Origin: Gemmatimonadota bacterium
Lineage (GTDB): Bacteria > Gemmatimonadota > Gemmatimonadetes > Gemmatimonadales > GWC2-71-9
Assembly (NCBI GenBank): GCA_003221825.1
Contig: QHUE01000346.1
Span: forward strand, 1 to 5,066
Length of the DNA stretch: 5,066 nucleotides
Reading direction: 5' to 3'
Made by a program: the position numbers and the translations under genes. The notes below the pieces were generated by a model. The model was given only the letters and a program-made list of their open reading frames with translations. It did not search any database and was not told the DNA's origin. Below are positions 1 to 5,014 of the stretch, in pieces (position 1 is the stretch's first letter; the number at the start of each line of letters is the position of its first letter).

Positions 1-1067
1 TCAAAGATGATGTGCTCTCGGACATCCCGTTCCTCTGCTTCACGCTGCTCAGCCTGTACCTCTTTCAACGCGTGGAGGAACTGGACAATCGCCGTCGGCT
101 CGCGTTTGCCGTGCTGGCGGGGGTCGCGACCTATGTGTCCGTGGCGACCCGGGTGCTGGGTGTCGTCCTGATCCCCTGTTTCCTGTTGCACGACTTGGTG
201 CGTACGCGGCGCGTCAGTCAGATGACGGCGGTGACGTGCGGGGTCGCAATCGTTTTGGCCGGGGTGCAGTACGCCGTCGGAGCGCGGGACGCAAGCTACT
301 TCGACCAACTCTCGCTCTCAGCCGGTACCGTGGTGCGCAACGCGGTGGCCTATTTGCGGGCATTGTCGGACATCTGGGCGAACGGGTACACCGAGTTGGG
401 AAGAAAGGTCGCGTTTGTGGTGACGGCTGGATTCGCGGTGTATGGCTACGCCCGAGCGCTGCGGTTGGGGTCGACAGGTATTGAAATCTTCCCGTGGCTC
501 TACACCGTGCCCGTACTGCTGTGGCCGGCGAATCAGGGCACACGGTTTCTCATACCGCTGATCCCGTTCTACCTCTACTACTGCATGCTTGGCGTTCGCG
601 GGCTGAATGCTCCACTTCAGTTACGCAACCGCGTAATCGTCGTGCTCGCCGTGGTGGTCGCGTTGCTGTATGGCGCGAAATACTCGACGATGCGCTTTGG
701 ACCGTTAGCTGAGGGAGTAGCCACAGCCGAGAGCGTCGAGCTTTTCGAATTCGTGAAGCAGGCGACCCCTCCTGAGGCTATCTTCGTCTTCAGCAAGCCG
801 CGCGCGCTGGCGCTCTTCACGGACCGCCGGGCGTCGGCACCCCTCATCGCCGACGACCGCTGCCGCTTATGGCAGTATATCGCGGAGATCGGCGCCAGCT
901 ACGTGATCACGGGGCCACCAGCTTCGGATGCAGAGGCCGTATATCTCGACCGATTCGTGGTGAGCTTTCCGGCCGCCTTTCGACGGATGATGGGGAACCA
1001 GGCGTTAGCGGTCTACCGAATCATCGGCAATCCCTGCGTTGGGAGCGGATTGGGTCTGGTGGCCTGA
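1..1067 (+). CDS. Membrane glycosyltransferase, GT39/ArnT-like, 5' truncated by window edge
   Basis: The frame is open to the first base and reads K-D-D-V-L-S-D-I-P-F from base 3, so the gene begins upstream; the GTG at 12 is internal. Numbering from that GTG, hydrophobic segments fall at about 4-18, 29-60, 71-90, 132-148, 159-172, 178-195 and 207-221. A soluble tail of about 120 residues follows. The S-D-I-P-F block near the start and the R-F-L-I-P-L-I-P-F-Y-L-Y-Y block (178-190) resemble PMT/ArnT-type GT-C enzymes, which move a sugar from a polyprenyl-phosphate carrier to lipid or protein on the outer side of the inner membrane. The acceptor cannot be read, and the N-terminal catalytic Asp region is outside the window. 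The last eight residues (G-S-G-L-G-L-V-A) and the TGA are encoded inside selC. The membrane-enzyme class is well supported; the exact family is inferred. Confidence 0.75.
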   Translation, partial: KDDVLSDIPFLCFTLLSLYLFQRVEELDNRRRLAFAVLAGVATYVSVATRVLGVVLIPCFLLHDLVRTRRVSQMTAVTCGVAIVLAGVQYAVGARDASYFDQLSLSAGTVVRNAVAYLRALSDIWANGYTELGRKVAFVVTAGFAVYGYARALRLGSTGIEIFPWLYTVPVLLWPANQGTRFLIPLIPFYLYYCMLGVRGLNAPLQLRNRVIVVLAVVVALLYGAKYSTMRFGPLAEGVATAESVELFEFVKQATPPEAIFVFSKPRALALFTDRRASAPLIADDRCRLWQYIAEIGASYVITGPPASDAEAVYLDRFVVSFPAAFRRMMGNQALAVYRIIGNPCVGSGLGLVA

Positions 1068-1134
1068 CCAGTCTTCAAAACTGTTTGGGGCTCTAACGGG
1101 CCTCGGTGGGTTCGATTCCCACACGCTCCCGCCA
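1041..1134 (+). tRNA. selC: tRNA-Sec (UCA anticodon)
   Basis: This is the tRNA that carries selenocysteine to in-frame UGA codons with SelB. The acceptor strands 1041-1047 and 1124-1130 pair over 7 bp. The position-8 pair, G1048 and A1123, is a mismatch. The D stem 1051-1056/1061-1066 has 6 bp (three of them G-U) closed by the 4-base loop TGGT, the long-D-stem, short-loop form typical of bacterial tRNA-Sec. The anticodon loop is CTTCAAA (1073-1079) with TCA at 1075-1077. The anticodon stem has 4 pairs plus a C1068/T1084 mismatch. The long variable arm 1087-1093/1098-1104 pairs over 7 bp with loop TAAC. The T stem 1106-1110/1118-1122 is perfect around TTCGATT. Discriminator G1131 and CCA (1132-1134) are encoded. 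No separate promoter is evident, and the gene may be co-transcribed with the overlapping glycosyltransferase gene. No selA, selB or selD is in the window. Confidence 0.96.
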
Positions 1135-1142
1135 CCGCAGAG

Positions 1143-1169
1143 TTGACTTTTCCCCCGCCGGTCACAATT
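1143..1169 (+). promoter_or_regulatory. Possible promoter of the first zinc-ribbon gene
   Basis: TTGACT (1143-1148) matches the sigma-70 -35 consensus at five of six bases. An ACAATT at 1164-1169, 15 bases downstream, could serve as a -10 and would put the transcript start at or just before the ATG at 1178. That fits the lack of any Shine-Dalgarno sequence there. TATGAT at 1172-1177 is a better -10 by sequence, but its spacer is 23 bases and it would start transcription inside the gene. This is a weak call based on sequence alone. Confidence 0.25.
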
Positions 1170-1177
1170 CCTATGAT

Positions 1178-1522
1178 ATGAGCACGGCTCAGTGGGCTCG
1201 CCTGCGCCCTGCGGAAGCCGGACACCTGCGCCGGGGCGCATGGTATCGTGTCGTGCGCCTGACGCCGCTCGAAGCCGTGCTGGACGTCAACGGCACCCCG
1301 ACCGCGTTCCCGCGCCCGTCGCTCGAGATTCTGCCCACACGGCCTACACGCTGGACCGTCGTGCCGCGGCCGACACGCTCCGCGCGGCTGCCGATGACCT
1401 GGGGCGCGCGCTACGGCGTCTGTCCCAATTGCCGGGAGCGCGCCCGGCTGGAAGAGCGTACGGCCAGCATGCGCTGTCCCAAGTGCAACGGCTATTTCGA
1501 CATCGGCTGGGACAACTCCTGA
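1178..1522 (+). CDS. Small zinc-ribbon protein, paralogue A (114 aa), function unknown
   Basis: I do not recognise a named family. The C-terminal part holds two CxxC knuckles: C82-P-N-C85 and C100-P-K-C103, followed by Y-F-D-I-G-W-D. This is a rubredoxin-like zinc ribbon expected to bind one zinc. Residues 18-63 (L-R-R-G-A-W-Y-R-V-V ... R-W-T-V-V-P-R-P) form a separate domain rich in predicted beta strands and ending in a basic, proline-containing linker. The same two-part plan recurs in the gene at 1869-2213, which is also 114 residues. The ATG at 1178 is chosen because the upstream in-frame extension lies within selC. There is no Shine-Dalgarno sequence, so a leaderless message is possible. 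No signal peptide or membrane segment is seen, so a cytoplasmic protein is likely. Nucleic-acid or protein binding would suit the fold, but that is a guess. Confidence 0.75.
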   Translation: MSTAQWARLRPAEAGHLRRGAWYRVVRLTPLEAVLDVNGTPTAFPRPSLEILPTRPTRWTVVPRPTRSARLPMTWGARYGVCPNCRERARLEERTASMRCPKCNGYFDIGWDNS

Positions 1523-1558
1523 CGCCAGGTTAGGACATCCCCCGCTTGCGCTGATCAG

Positions 1559-1564
1559 TATATT
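1559..1564 (+). promoter_or_regulatory. Possible -10 element (TATATT) for the middle zinc-ribbon gene
   Basis: TATATT lies in the 82-bp gap between zinc-ribbon genes A and B, 41 bases before the ATG at 1605, and is the only AT-rich hexamer in that gap. No convincing -35 exists at 16-18 bases upstream; TTAGGA at 1530-1535 is 23 bases away. If real, gene B has its own promoter and a leader of roughly 33 bases. Confidence 0.25.
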
Positions 1565-1604
1565 GTGCCCGCGCCCATTCTCGTCTCCCGCACCAGGAGC
1601 CGTG

Positions 1605-1796
1605 ATGGCTATTCTGTTTGCGCGCCTGCAGGATCGGAAAGCGCCACCGCATCTTCGGGGAATTTACGGCGTGTGTCCGAATTGCCGTGCGCGGGCGCCG
1701 CTGCCGAAGAAGACGACCGTGCGCACGCTCGAGTGCGTGAAATGCCGCCAGGAGTTCGAGATTAACTGGGCGGAGGGCAATGGCGTCAAAGCTTAG
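1605..1796 (+). CDS. Short zinc-ribbon protein, paralogue B (63 aa), lacks the N-terminal domain
   Basis: The protein has C24-P-N-C27 and C44-V-K-C47 knuckles, then F-E-I-N-W. It shares the Y-G-V-C-P-N-C-R-x-R-x-x-L pattern with its two neighbours. The first residues (F-A-R-L-Q) match the start of paralogue C (W-A-R-L-Q), and the text then passes almost directly to the ribbon. B therefore looks like the outer paralogues with about 50 middle residues missing. AGGAG at 1595-1599 lies 5 bases before the ATG at 1605, a good Shine-Dalgarno sequence that supports this start; a GTG directly before it at 1602 is a less likely alternative. The intact frame, good ribosome-binding site and conserved cysteines argue for a working gene rather than a remnant. 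Expected fold: a single-zinc ribbon. Function unknown. Confidence 0.75.
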   Translation: MAILFARLQDRKAPPHLRGIYGVCPNCRARAPLPKKTTVRTLECVKCRQEFEINWAEGNGVKA

Positions 1797-1812
1797 AGTG
1801 ACAGCCGTCACT
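1797..1812. repeat. Short inverted repeat just after zinc-ribbon gene B
   Basis: AGTGAC (1797-1802) and GTCACT (1807-1812) form a perfect 6-bp stem with the loop AGCC, beginning one base after the TAG of gene B. No T-run follows, so this is not a standard intrinsic terminator. It could be a weak RNA hairpin or a protein-binding dyad upstream of gene C. Confidence 0.35.
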
Positions 1813-1868
1813 TCCAACTCGGTTGCTGCGCATTACTCTTCTCGTCCCCTCGTCGCCCGAGAGTACTG

Positions 1869-2213
1869 ATGGTGTGGGCTCGTCTGCAAGCCGATGTGAA
1901 CTGCAATCTGCGGCGTGGCGCCTGGTACCGGCTCATCAAGGCCCAAGGCCTCGCCGCCGTGGTTGATGTGAAGGGGACGCCCGTCGCGGTCGTGCGTGCG
2001 TTCCTTCAGATGTCGAACTCGCCTCCGCGCAAATGGACGGTCGTTCCGCGTCCGCGCAGTGTTCCCCGTTCGCTCGAGATTGGGGAACACTACGCCGTGT
2101 GCCCCTCGTGCCGGGACCGGGTCCCGCTGCGGGGCCGGCCCACCCGCATGATGTGCGGCCGCTGCAGCGTCGAGTTCGCCGTCGATTGGGAAGAGCAGTA
2201 TCTCGCGAAGTAA
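1869..2213 (+). CDS. Small zinc-ribbon protein, paralogue C (114 aa), function unknown
   Basis: This is a full-length paralogue of the gene at 1178-1522, with equal length and order. Residues 14-61 (L-R-R-G-A-W-Y-R-L-I ... K-W-T-V-V-P-R-P) match the N-terminal domain of A nearly word for word at both ends. The ribbon has C78-P-S-C81 and C96-G-R-C99, then F-A-V-D-W. The N-terminal cysteine C12 is not shared with A. The ATG at 1869 is the first in frame; GAGAG at 1859-1863 gives at best a weak Shine-Dalgarno sequence. No signal peptide or membrane span is seen. The linker between the two domains (about residues 63-75) is encoded by a 10-bp inverted repeat absent from A. The shared domain layout makes tandem duplication the simplest origin. 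Function unknown. Confidence 0.75.
   Translation: MVWARLQADVNCNLRRGAWYRLIKAQGLAAVVDVKGTPVAVVRAFLQMSNSPPRKWTVVPRPRSVPRSLEIGEHYAVCPSCRDRVPLRGRPTRMMCGRCSVEFAVDWEEQYLAK
2058..2091. repeat. Perfect 10-bp inverted repeat inside zinc-ribbon gene C
   Basis: AGTGTTCCCC (2058-2067) is the exact reverse complement of GGGGAACACT (2082-2091), with a 14-base loop that contains the palindrome CTCGAG. It encodes the linker between the two domains of the protein. The equivalent stretch of paralogue A has no such structure. Confidence 0.6.
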
Positions 2214-2240
2214 CGTCAGCGTCTAACTGCACGTCCTGGC

Positions 2241-2270
2241 GCGGCAGACAAGAGGTATCTTGTCTGCCGC
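2241..2270. promoter_or_regulatory. Perfect 13-bp inverted repeat abutting the lipid-kinase start
   Basis: GCGGCAGACAAGA (2241-2253) and TCTTGTCTGCCGC (2258-2270) are exact reverse complements around the 4-base loop GGTA. In RNA the stem can be lengthened by C2240-G2271 and G2239-U2272, which pulls the first two bases of the GUG start codon into the helix. A GAGGT at 2252-2256, similar to a Shine-Dalgarno core, sits in the apex. There is no T-run downstream, so an intrinsic terminator is unlikely. The options are a translational control hairpin for the kinase gene, a transcript-end stabiliser for gene C, or a dyad operator. The structure is certain; its role is inferred. Confidence 0.6.
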
Positions 2271-3164
2271 GTGCTTCATGCCCACGTCATCCTCAATCCG
2301 GCTGCGGGACGAGGCGCTGCGCGACGCGCCGAATCCGTCGTCGCGCGGGCGTTCCGTGCGCAAGGGTGGGCCGTGGATGTCGCCCGCACGGACGGGCCGG
2401 GTCACGGCCGGGAGCTGGCCGCGGCGGCGGTCCGGCAGGGGGCGAAGCATGTGATCGCCGTCGGCGGCGACGGCACGGTGCACGAGGTGGCCAACGGCTT
2501 GCTCCGCACTGCCACCGACGCGGCGCTCGGCGTCGTCCCGATCGGCTCCGGCAATGACTTTGCCAAGCTGGTGGGGGTGTATGGGCACGATCCCGTGCGC
2601 GCCGTGGCCCGCCTCGTCACCGCCCGGTCCCGGCGGTTCGATGCGGGTCGTGTGTGCGACGAATGGTTCGTGAACAGCGTCGGCTTCGGATTCGGGCCTG
2701 CCGTCGTGCAGGCGCGCAACGCGATGCCGCACCTGCGCGGCTTTCTATCTTATCTCGTGCCCATCGTGAAGACGTTCTTCAAGTTCGAGCCGCCCGTCTT
2801 CGAAGTCGTGGCGCCCGGATTTCGGGAGCGGGGGTACATGATGATGGTCGAGGTGTGCAACGGGACGACGGCAGGCGGCAGCTATCGGTTCGCCCCCGAC
2901 GCCGATCCGGCGGACGGCAAGATGGATGTGTGTCTGATCCGCCGCGTGTCCTTGCCGCGCTTTCTCGTCGCGATTCCACGAGTCATGCGCGGCACCCACC
3001 TCACCATGCGCGAGGTCGCACTCATCAAGACCGCCAAGCTCGTCATTCGCTCGCCGGAGCAGCCGCTCGTGCTGCACGTGGATGGGGAGCTGCGCGAACC
3101 GGGGGTCAACGAATGCACGGTGGAGTTGGAGCGGGGACGCTGGAACGTACTGGTGGCCCGATGA
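2271..3164 (+). CDS. YegS/BmrU-type lipid kinase (diacylglycerol kinase catalytic domain)
   Basis: The protein has 297 residues, the usual length for bacterial YegS/DgkB-type kinases, which phosphorylate diacylglycerol or related lipids with ATP at the inner face of the membrane. Landmarks in order are N-P-A-A-G (9-13), the nucleotide-binding G-G-D-G-T (65-69) followed by V-H-E-V-A-N-G, P-I-G-S-G-N-D-F-A-K (90-99), F-V-N-S-V-G-F-G-F (133-141), F-A-P-D-A-D-P-A-D-G-K-M-D-V (207-220) and H-V-D-G-E (269-273). The GTG at 2271 places N-P-A-A-G where the family has it, and no ATG fits in frame. No normally spaced Shine-Dalgarno sequence is present, and the start abuts a strong inverted repeat. It is the likely first gene of a run with the DUF5683-like gene and murI. 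The exact lipid substrate cannot be told from sequence. Confidence 0.93.
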   Translation: MLHAHVILNPAAGRGAARRAESVVARAFRAQGWAVDVARTDGPGHGRELAAAAVRQGAKHVIAVGGDGTVHEVANGLLRTATDAALGVVPIGSGNDFAKLVGVYGHDPVRAVARLVTARSRRFDAGRVCDEWFVNSVGFGFGPAVVQARNAMPHLRGFLSYLVPIVKTFFKFEPPVFEVVAPGFRERGYMMMVEVCNGTTAGGSYRFAPDADPADGKMDVCLIRRVSLPRFLVAIPRVMRGTHLTMREVALIKTAKLVIRSPEQPLVLHVDGELREPGVNECTVELERGRWNVLVAR

Positions 3165-3194
3165 GGAACGATGGAATGAGGGAACGATGGAATG
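3163..3194 (+). repeat. Two-copy 16-bp tandem repeat
   Basis: GGAACGATGGAATG occurs at 3165-3178 and again at 3181-3194, exactly 16 bases apart. Including flanking bases, the two 16-base units (3163-3178 and 3179-3194) differ at only two positions. It overlaps the TGA of the lipid-kinase gene and lies in the short gap before the DUF5683-like gene. It looks like a simple slippage-type repeat. Confidence 0.7.
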
Positions 3195-3237
3195 TGGTCG
3201 CGGCTCGGTGTTCGTGGCGTGGGAAGGTGTCACCGCC

Positions 3238-3468
3238 ATGATGACGTTGAAGGCGGAACAGGAAGCGAACTACTTCAAGGAAATTCACTCGAAGAACCTG
3301 CGGCTCAAACGGCAGGAAGTGCAGGACTGGCTCGTGCTCTGGGTCTTCAATCATCTCTTCTCGGGTGCGGAGGCCTACGTCTCGGCCCATCTCCGCGACT
3401 TCCCCCCCGATCTCAAAGTCCGTGCGTTTCCCGGCGGCATCGGCATCAGCGTTCCGATCCATGAATAA
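3238..3468 (+). CDS. Short DUF5683-like protein (76 aa)
   Basis: The N-terminal third is charged (A-E-Q-E-A-N-Y-F-K-E-I-H-S-K-N-L-R-L-K-R). A hydrophobic stretch W31-L-V-L-W-V-F-N-H-L-F follows, then A-E-A-Y-V-S-A-H-L (44-52), D-F-P-P-D-L-K-V and a final G-G-I-G-I. The N-x-L-F-S-G-A-E-A-Y-V-x-A-H-L pattern resembles the C-terminal part of DUF5683 membrane proteins (N-...-D-A-Y-V-x-A-H-L), which normally carry more membrane sequence in front. Here that part is absent, so this is a natural short form, a shortened gene, or a different small family; this rests on recalled pattern likeness. GGAAGG at 3222-3227 lies 10 bases before the ATG at 3238. A second ATG follows at 3241. The stop overlaps the murI start by 8 bp (ATGAATAA), suggesting translational coupling. 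Function unknown. Confidence 0.65.
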   Translation: MMTLKAEQEANYFKEIHSKNLRLKRQEVQDWLVLWVFNHLFSGAEAYVSAHLRDFPPDLKVRAFPGGIGISVPIHE

Positions 3469-4255
3469 GGCTCCACTTGGCGTCTTCGATTCCGGAATCG
3501 GGGGACTGACCGTCGCGCGCGCGTTGTTCGAGCGCCTACCCCAAGAATCCGTCATCTATTTCGGGGACACCGCCCGCGTGCCGTATGGCCCCAAGTCGCC
3601 CGATACGGTCCGCCGCTACAGCGCCGAGATTCTCGCCTTTCTATTACAGCGCGGCGTGAAGGCCGTGGTCGTCGCCTGCAACACCAGCACCGCGCACGCC
3701 CTGAGCTACCTGCAGGAGCGTTCGTCGGTGCCGGTCGTGGGGGTGATCGAGCCGGGCGCGCGAGCGGCGGTGGCGGCGACGCAAACGGGGACGATCGGGG
3801 TGATCGGCACGGCCGGCACGATCGCCAGCGGCGCGTACGAGCGTGCGATCAAGGCGCTGCGCTCCGACGCGCGCGTCCATAGCCAGCCCTGTCCGCTGTT
3901 CGTGCCGCTCGTCGAGGAGGGATGGTTCGAGCATCCCGCGGCCGAGCTGATCGCGCGCGAGTATTTAGAGCCGCTCAGGCGTGCGAAGGTAGACGTTCTA
4001 GTGCTGGGCTGCACGCATTATCCCCTGCTCAAGCCGTTGCTTGCCCGCGTGATGGGACCCGATGTGAAACTGGTCGACTCTGCGGAGGAAACCGCCACCG
4101 CGGTGTCGCGAGAGCTACAGCGGCTGGATCTGCTGGCGAACGGTGGGAGTCATGACCATCGCTTCGTGGTCTCGGATGACGAGGCGCGGTTCCGAAAGGT
4201 CGGCGTCCTCTTCCTCGGGGAGAAGCTCAAGCAGGTCGAAGTTGTGCCGTTGTGA
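3461..4255 (+). CDS. murI: Glutamate racemase
   Basis: MurI interconverts L- and D-glutamate without a cofactor in the cytoplasm, supplying D-Glu for the peptidoglycan stem peptide. At 264 residues it has the standard length. Visible landmarks are D10-S-G-x-G-G-L-T-V, the substrate-site D36-T-A-R-V-P-Y-G, the first catalytic cysteine in C73-N-T, E152-E-G, and the second catalytic cysteine in G-C184-T-H-Y-P with the following H186. All expected active-site residues are present. The ATG at 3461 starts the protein four residues before the conserved G-V-F-D-S-G. The open frame reaches back to 3365, but that part overlaps the upstream gene and looks like non-coding translation. No Shine-Dalgarno sequence is seen, so initiation probably depends on ribosomes finishing the overlapping DUF5683-like gene. 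Its 3' end overlaps the convergent phosphoesterase gene by 29 bp. Confidence 0.97.
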   Translation: MNKAPLGVFDSGIGGLTVARALFERLPQESVIYFGDTARVPYGPKSPDTVRRYSAEILAFLLQRGVKAVVVACNTSTAHALSYLQERSSVPVVGVIEPGARAAVAATQTGTIGVIGTAGTIASGAYERAIKALRSDARVHSQPCPLFVPLVEEGWFEHPAAELIAREYLEPLRRAKVDVLVLGCTHYPLLKPLLARVMGPDVKLVDSAEETATAVSRELQRLDLLANGGSHDHRFVVSDDEARFRKVGVLFLGEKLKQVEVVPL

Positions 4256-4973
4256 ACTGTTTCAGCTCCACTCCGGCGGGCGTGATCACGGCGTAACGTC
4301 CGTCATCCAGAAACGCTCCCGGGTTCAGGTAGGCGCGCCCGTCCGGCAGCTGGTCCGCCACCGGCCGATGCGTATGCGCCATGATGACGAGTTCCACATC
4401 GGGGTGCTGGGTCAGAAAGTCGGCCGCCCACTTTCGCTGCGCGACGGCGGCTCGGTCGAGCACCGAGCGGTCCTTTGTATTGTCGGCGAGATGTCGTGAG
4501 AACAGGTCGGCGATCCAGAAGCCGATCGTCGGATGCAGGACGCGAAACACCGCCACCGTGATCGGGTGACGCAGCACGCGGTGCATCAGCGCCCCGCTCC
4601 AGTGCTGCTCGGTGAGACCATCGCCATGCGTCACAAAGGCACGCCGCCCGCCGAGATCCAGCTCCGCGGCGCCGCCGAAGAACTCAATCCCGAGGTCCCG
4701 CGTAAAGAATGTCCCGCCCCAGCGATCGTGGTTGCCGCCGACGAAGGTGATCGGTACGCCACGGGCACGAACCTCCTGCAGCTTCGCGACGGTGGCAAAA
4801 TGTTTACGGGGGATGACGCTCTGATATTCGAACCAGAAGTCGAACAGATCGCCGCCGAGCACCAGGTGATCGCCGGGCTGCGGGACCTCGTCCAGGAAGG
4901 CGTGAAAGGCCGTCCCGACGGCGGGCGGCACCTGACCGAGATGGGCGTCCGCTACGACGATCACGCGGGACAC
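4227..4973 (-). CDS. LpxH-like metallophosphoesterase (UDP-2,3-diacylglucosamine diphosphatase family)
   Basis: This 248-residue calcineurin-type phosphoesterase has the full metal-ligand set: D9-A-H11-L-G, G-G-D42-L-F-D-F-W, G-N81-H82-D, T-H116-G-D-G and A-H200-T-H202-R-P. The overall plan (D-x-H near the N-terminus, G-D-L-F-D-F-W-F, a helical insert around 120-180, then H-T-H-R-P) is that of LpxH, which cleaves UDP-2,3-diacylglucosamine to lipid X and UMP in lipid A synthesis at the inner membrane surface. The G-N-H-D form rather than the G-N-R-D of E. coli LpxH means another substrate of the family cannot be excluded. The start taken is GTG at 4973-4971; a second GTG at 4964-4962 would remove three residues, and neither has a clear Shine-Dalgarno sequence. 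It is divergent from the gene at 5027 and convergent with murI. Confidence 0.85.
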   Translation of the reverse strand: MSRVIVVADAHLGQVPPAVGTAFHAFLDEVPQPGDHLVLGGDLFDFWFEYQSVIPRKHFATVAKLQEVRARGVPITFVGGNHDRWGGTFFTRDLGIEFFGGAAELDLGGRRAFVTHGDGLTEQHWSGALMHRVLRHPITVAVFRVLHPTIGFWIADLFSRHLADNTKDRSVLDRAAVAQRKWAADFLTQHPDVELVIMAHTHRPVADQLPDGRAYLNPGAFLDDGRYAVITPAGVELKQFTTAQLRPA

Positions 4974-5014
4974 GGCCCAAGCTTAGGAACCTGGAACCAC
5001 GCACGCAAGCACAT

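Noticed and set aside
1111..1134. selC 3' end as a phage or island attachment site
   Set aside because: selC is a known integration target, but no second copy of the T-arm/acceptor sequence, no integrase and no mobile-element gene is seen in the window.
1106..1177. In-frame N-terminal extension of zinc-ribbon gene A
   Set aside because: These 24 codons lie in the selC T arm and the following spacer; paralogue C, of equal length from its own ATG, has no such extension.
1005..1241. Minus-strand open frames across selC
   Set aside because: Their core peptides (E-S-N-P-P-R-P and G-N-R-T-H-R-G-P-L-E-P-Q) are the typical false translation of a tRNA-Sec antisense strand, with no protein signature and no start signals.
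1319..1330. Twelve-base identity TCGCTCGAGATT between gene A (1319-1330) and gene C (2070-2081)
   Set aside because: Both encode S-L-E-I but at non-equivalent positions in the two paralogues; a chance match with common codons is the simpler explanation.
1520..1765. Selenocysteine readthrough of the TGA ending zinc-ribbon gene A, since selC is adjacent
   Set aside because: The same frame stays open for about 80 codons, but it lies over gene B's real frame, shows no conserved motif, and no convincing stem-loop follows the TGA. The other TGA stops in the window also sit at natural protein ends.
2241..2270. Intrinsic terminator reading of the 13-bp inverted repeat
   Set aside because: The bases after the stem (GTGCTTCATG) contain no T-run on the plus strand, and the bases before it give none on the minus strand.
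3161..3241. A 26-codon frame whose ATG overlaps the kinase TGA
   Set aside because: It mostly translates the 16-bp tandem repeat, has no motif, and is the tail of a longer out-of-frame shadow of the kinase gene.
4976..4987. Near-palindrome CCCAAGCTTAGG in the divergent gap
   Set aside because: Five of six pairs over 12 bases, with no second copy; too short to call an operator.
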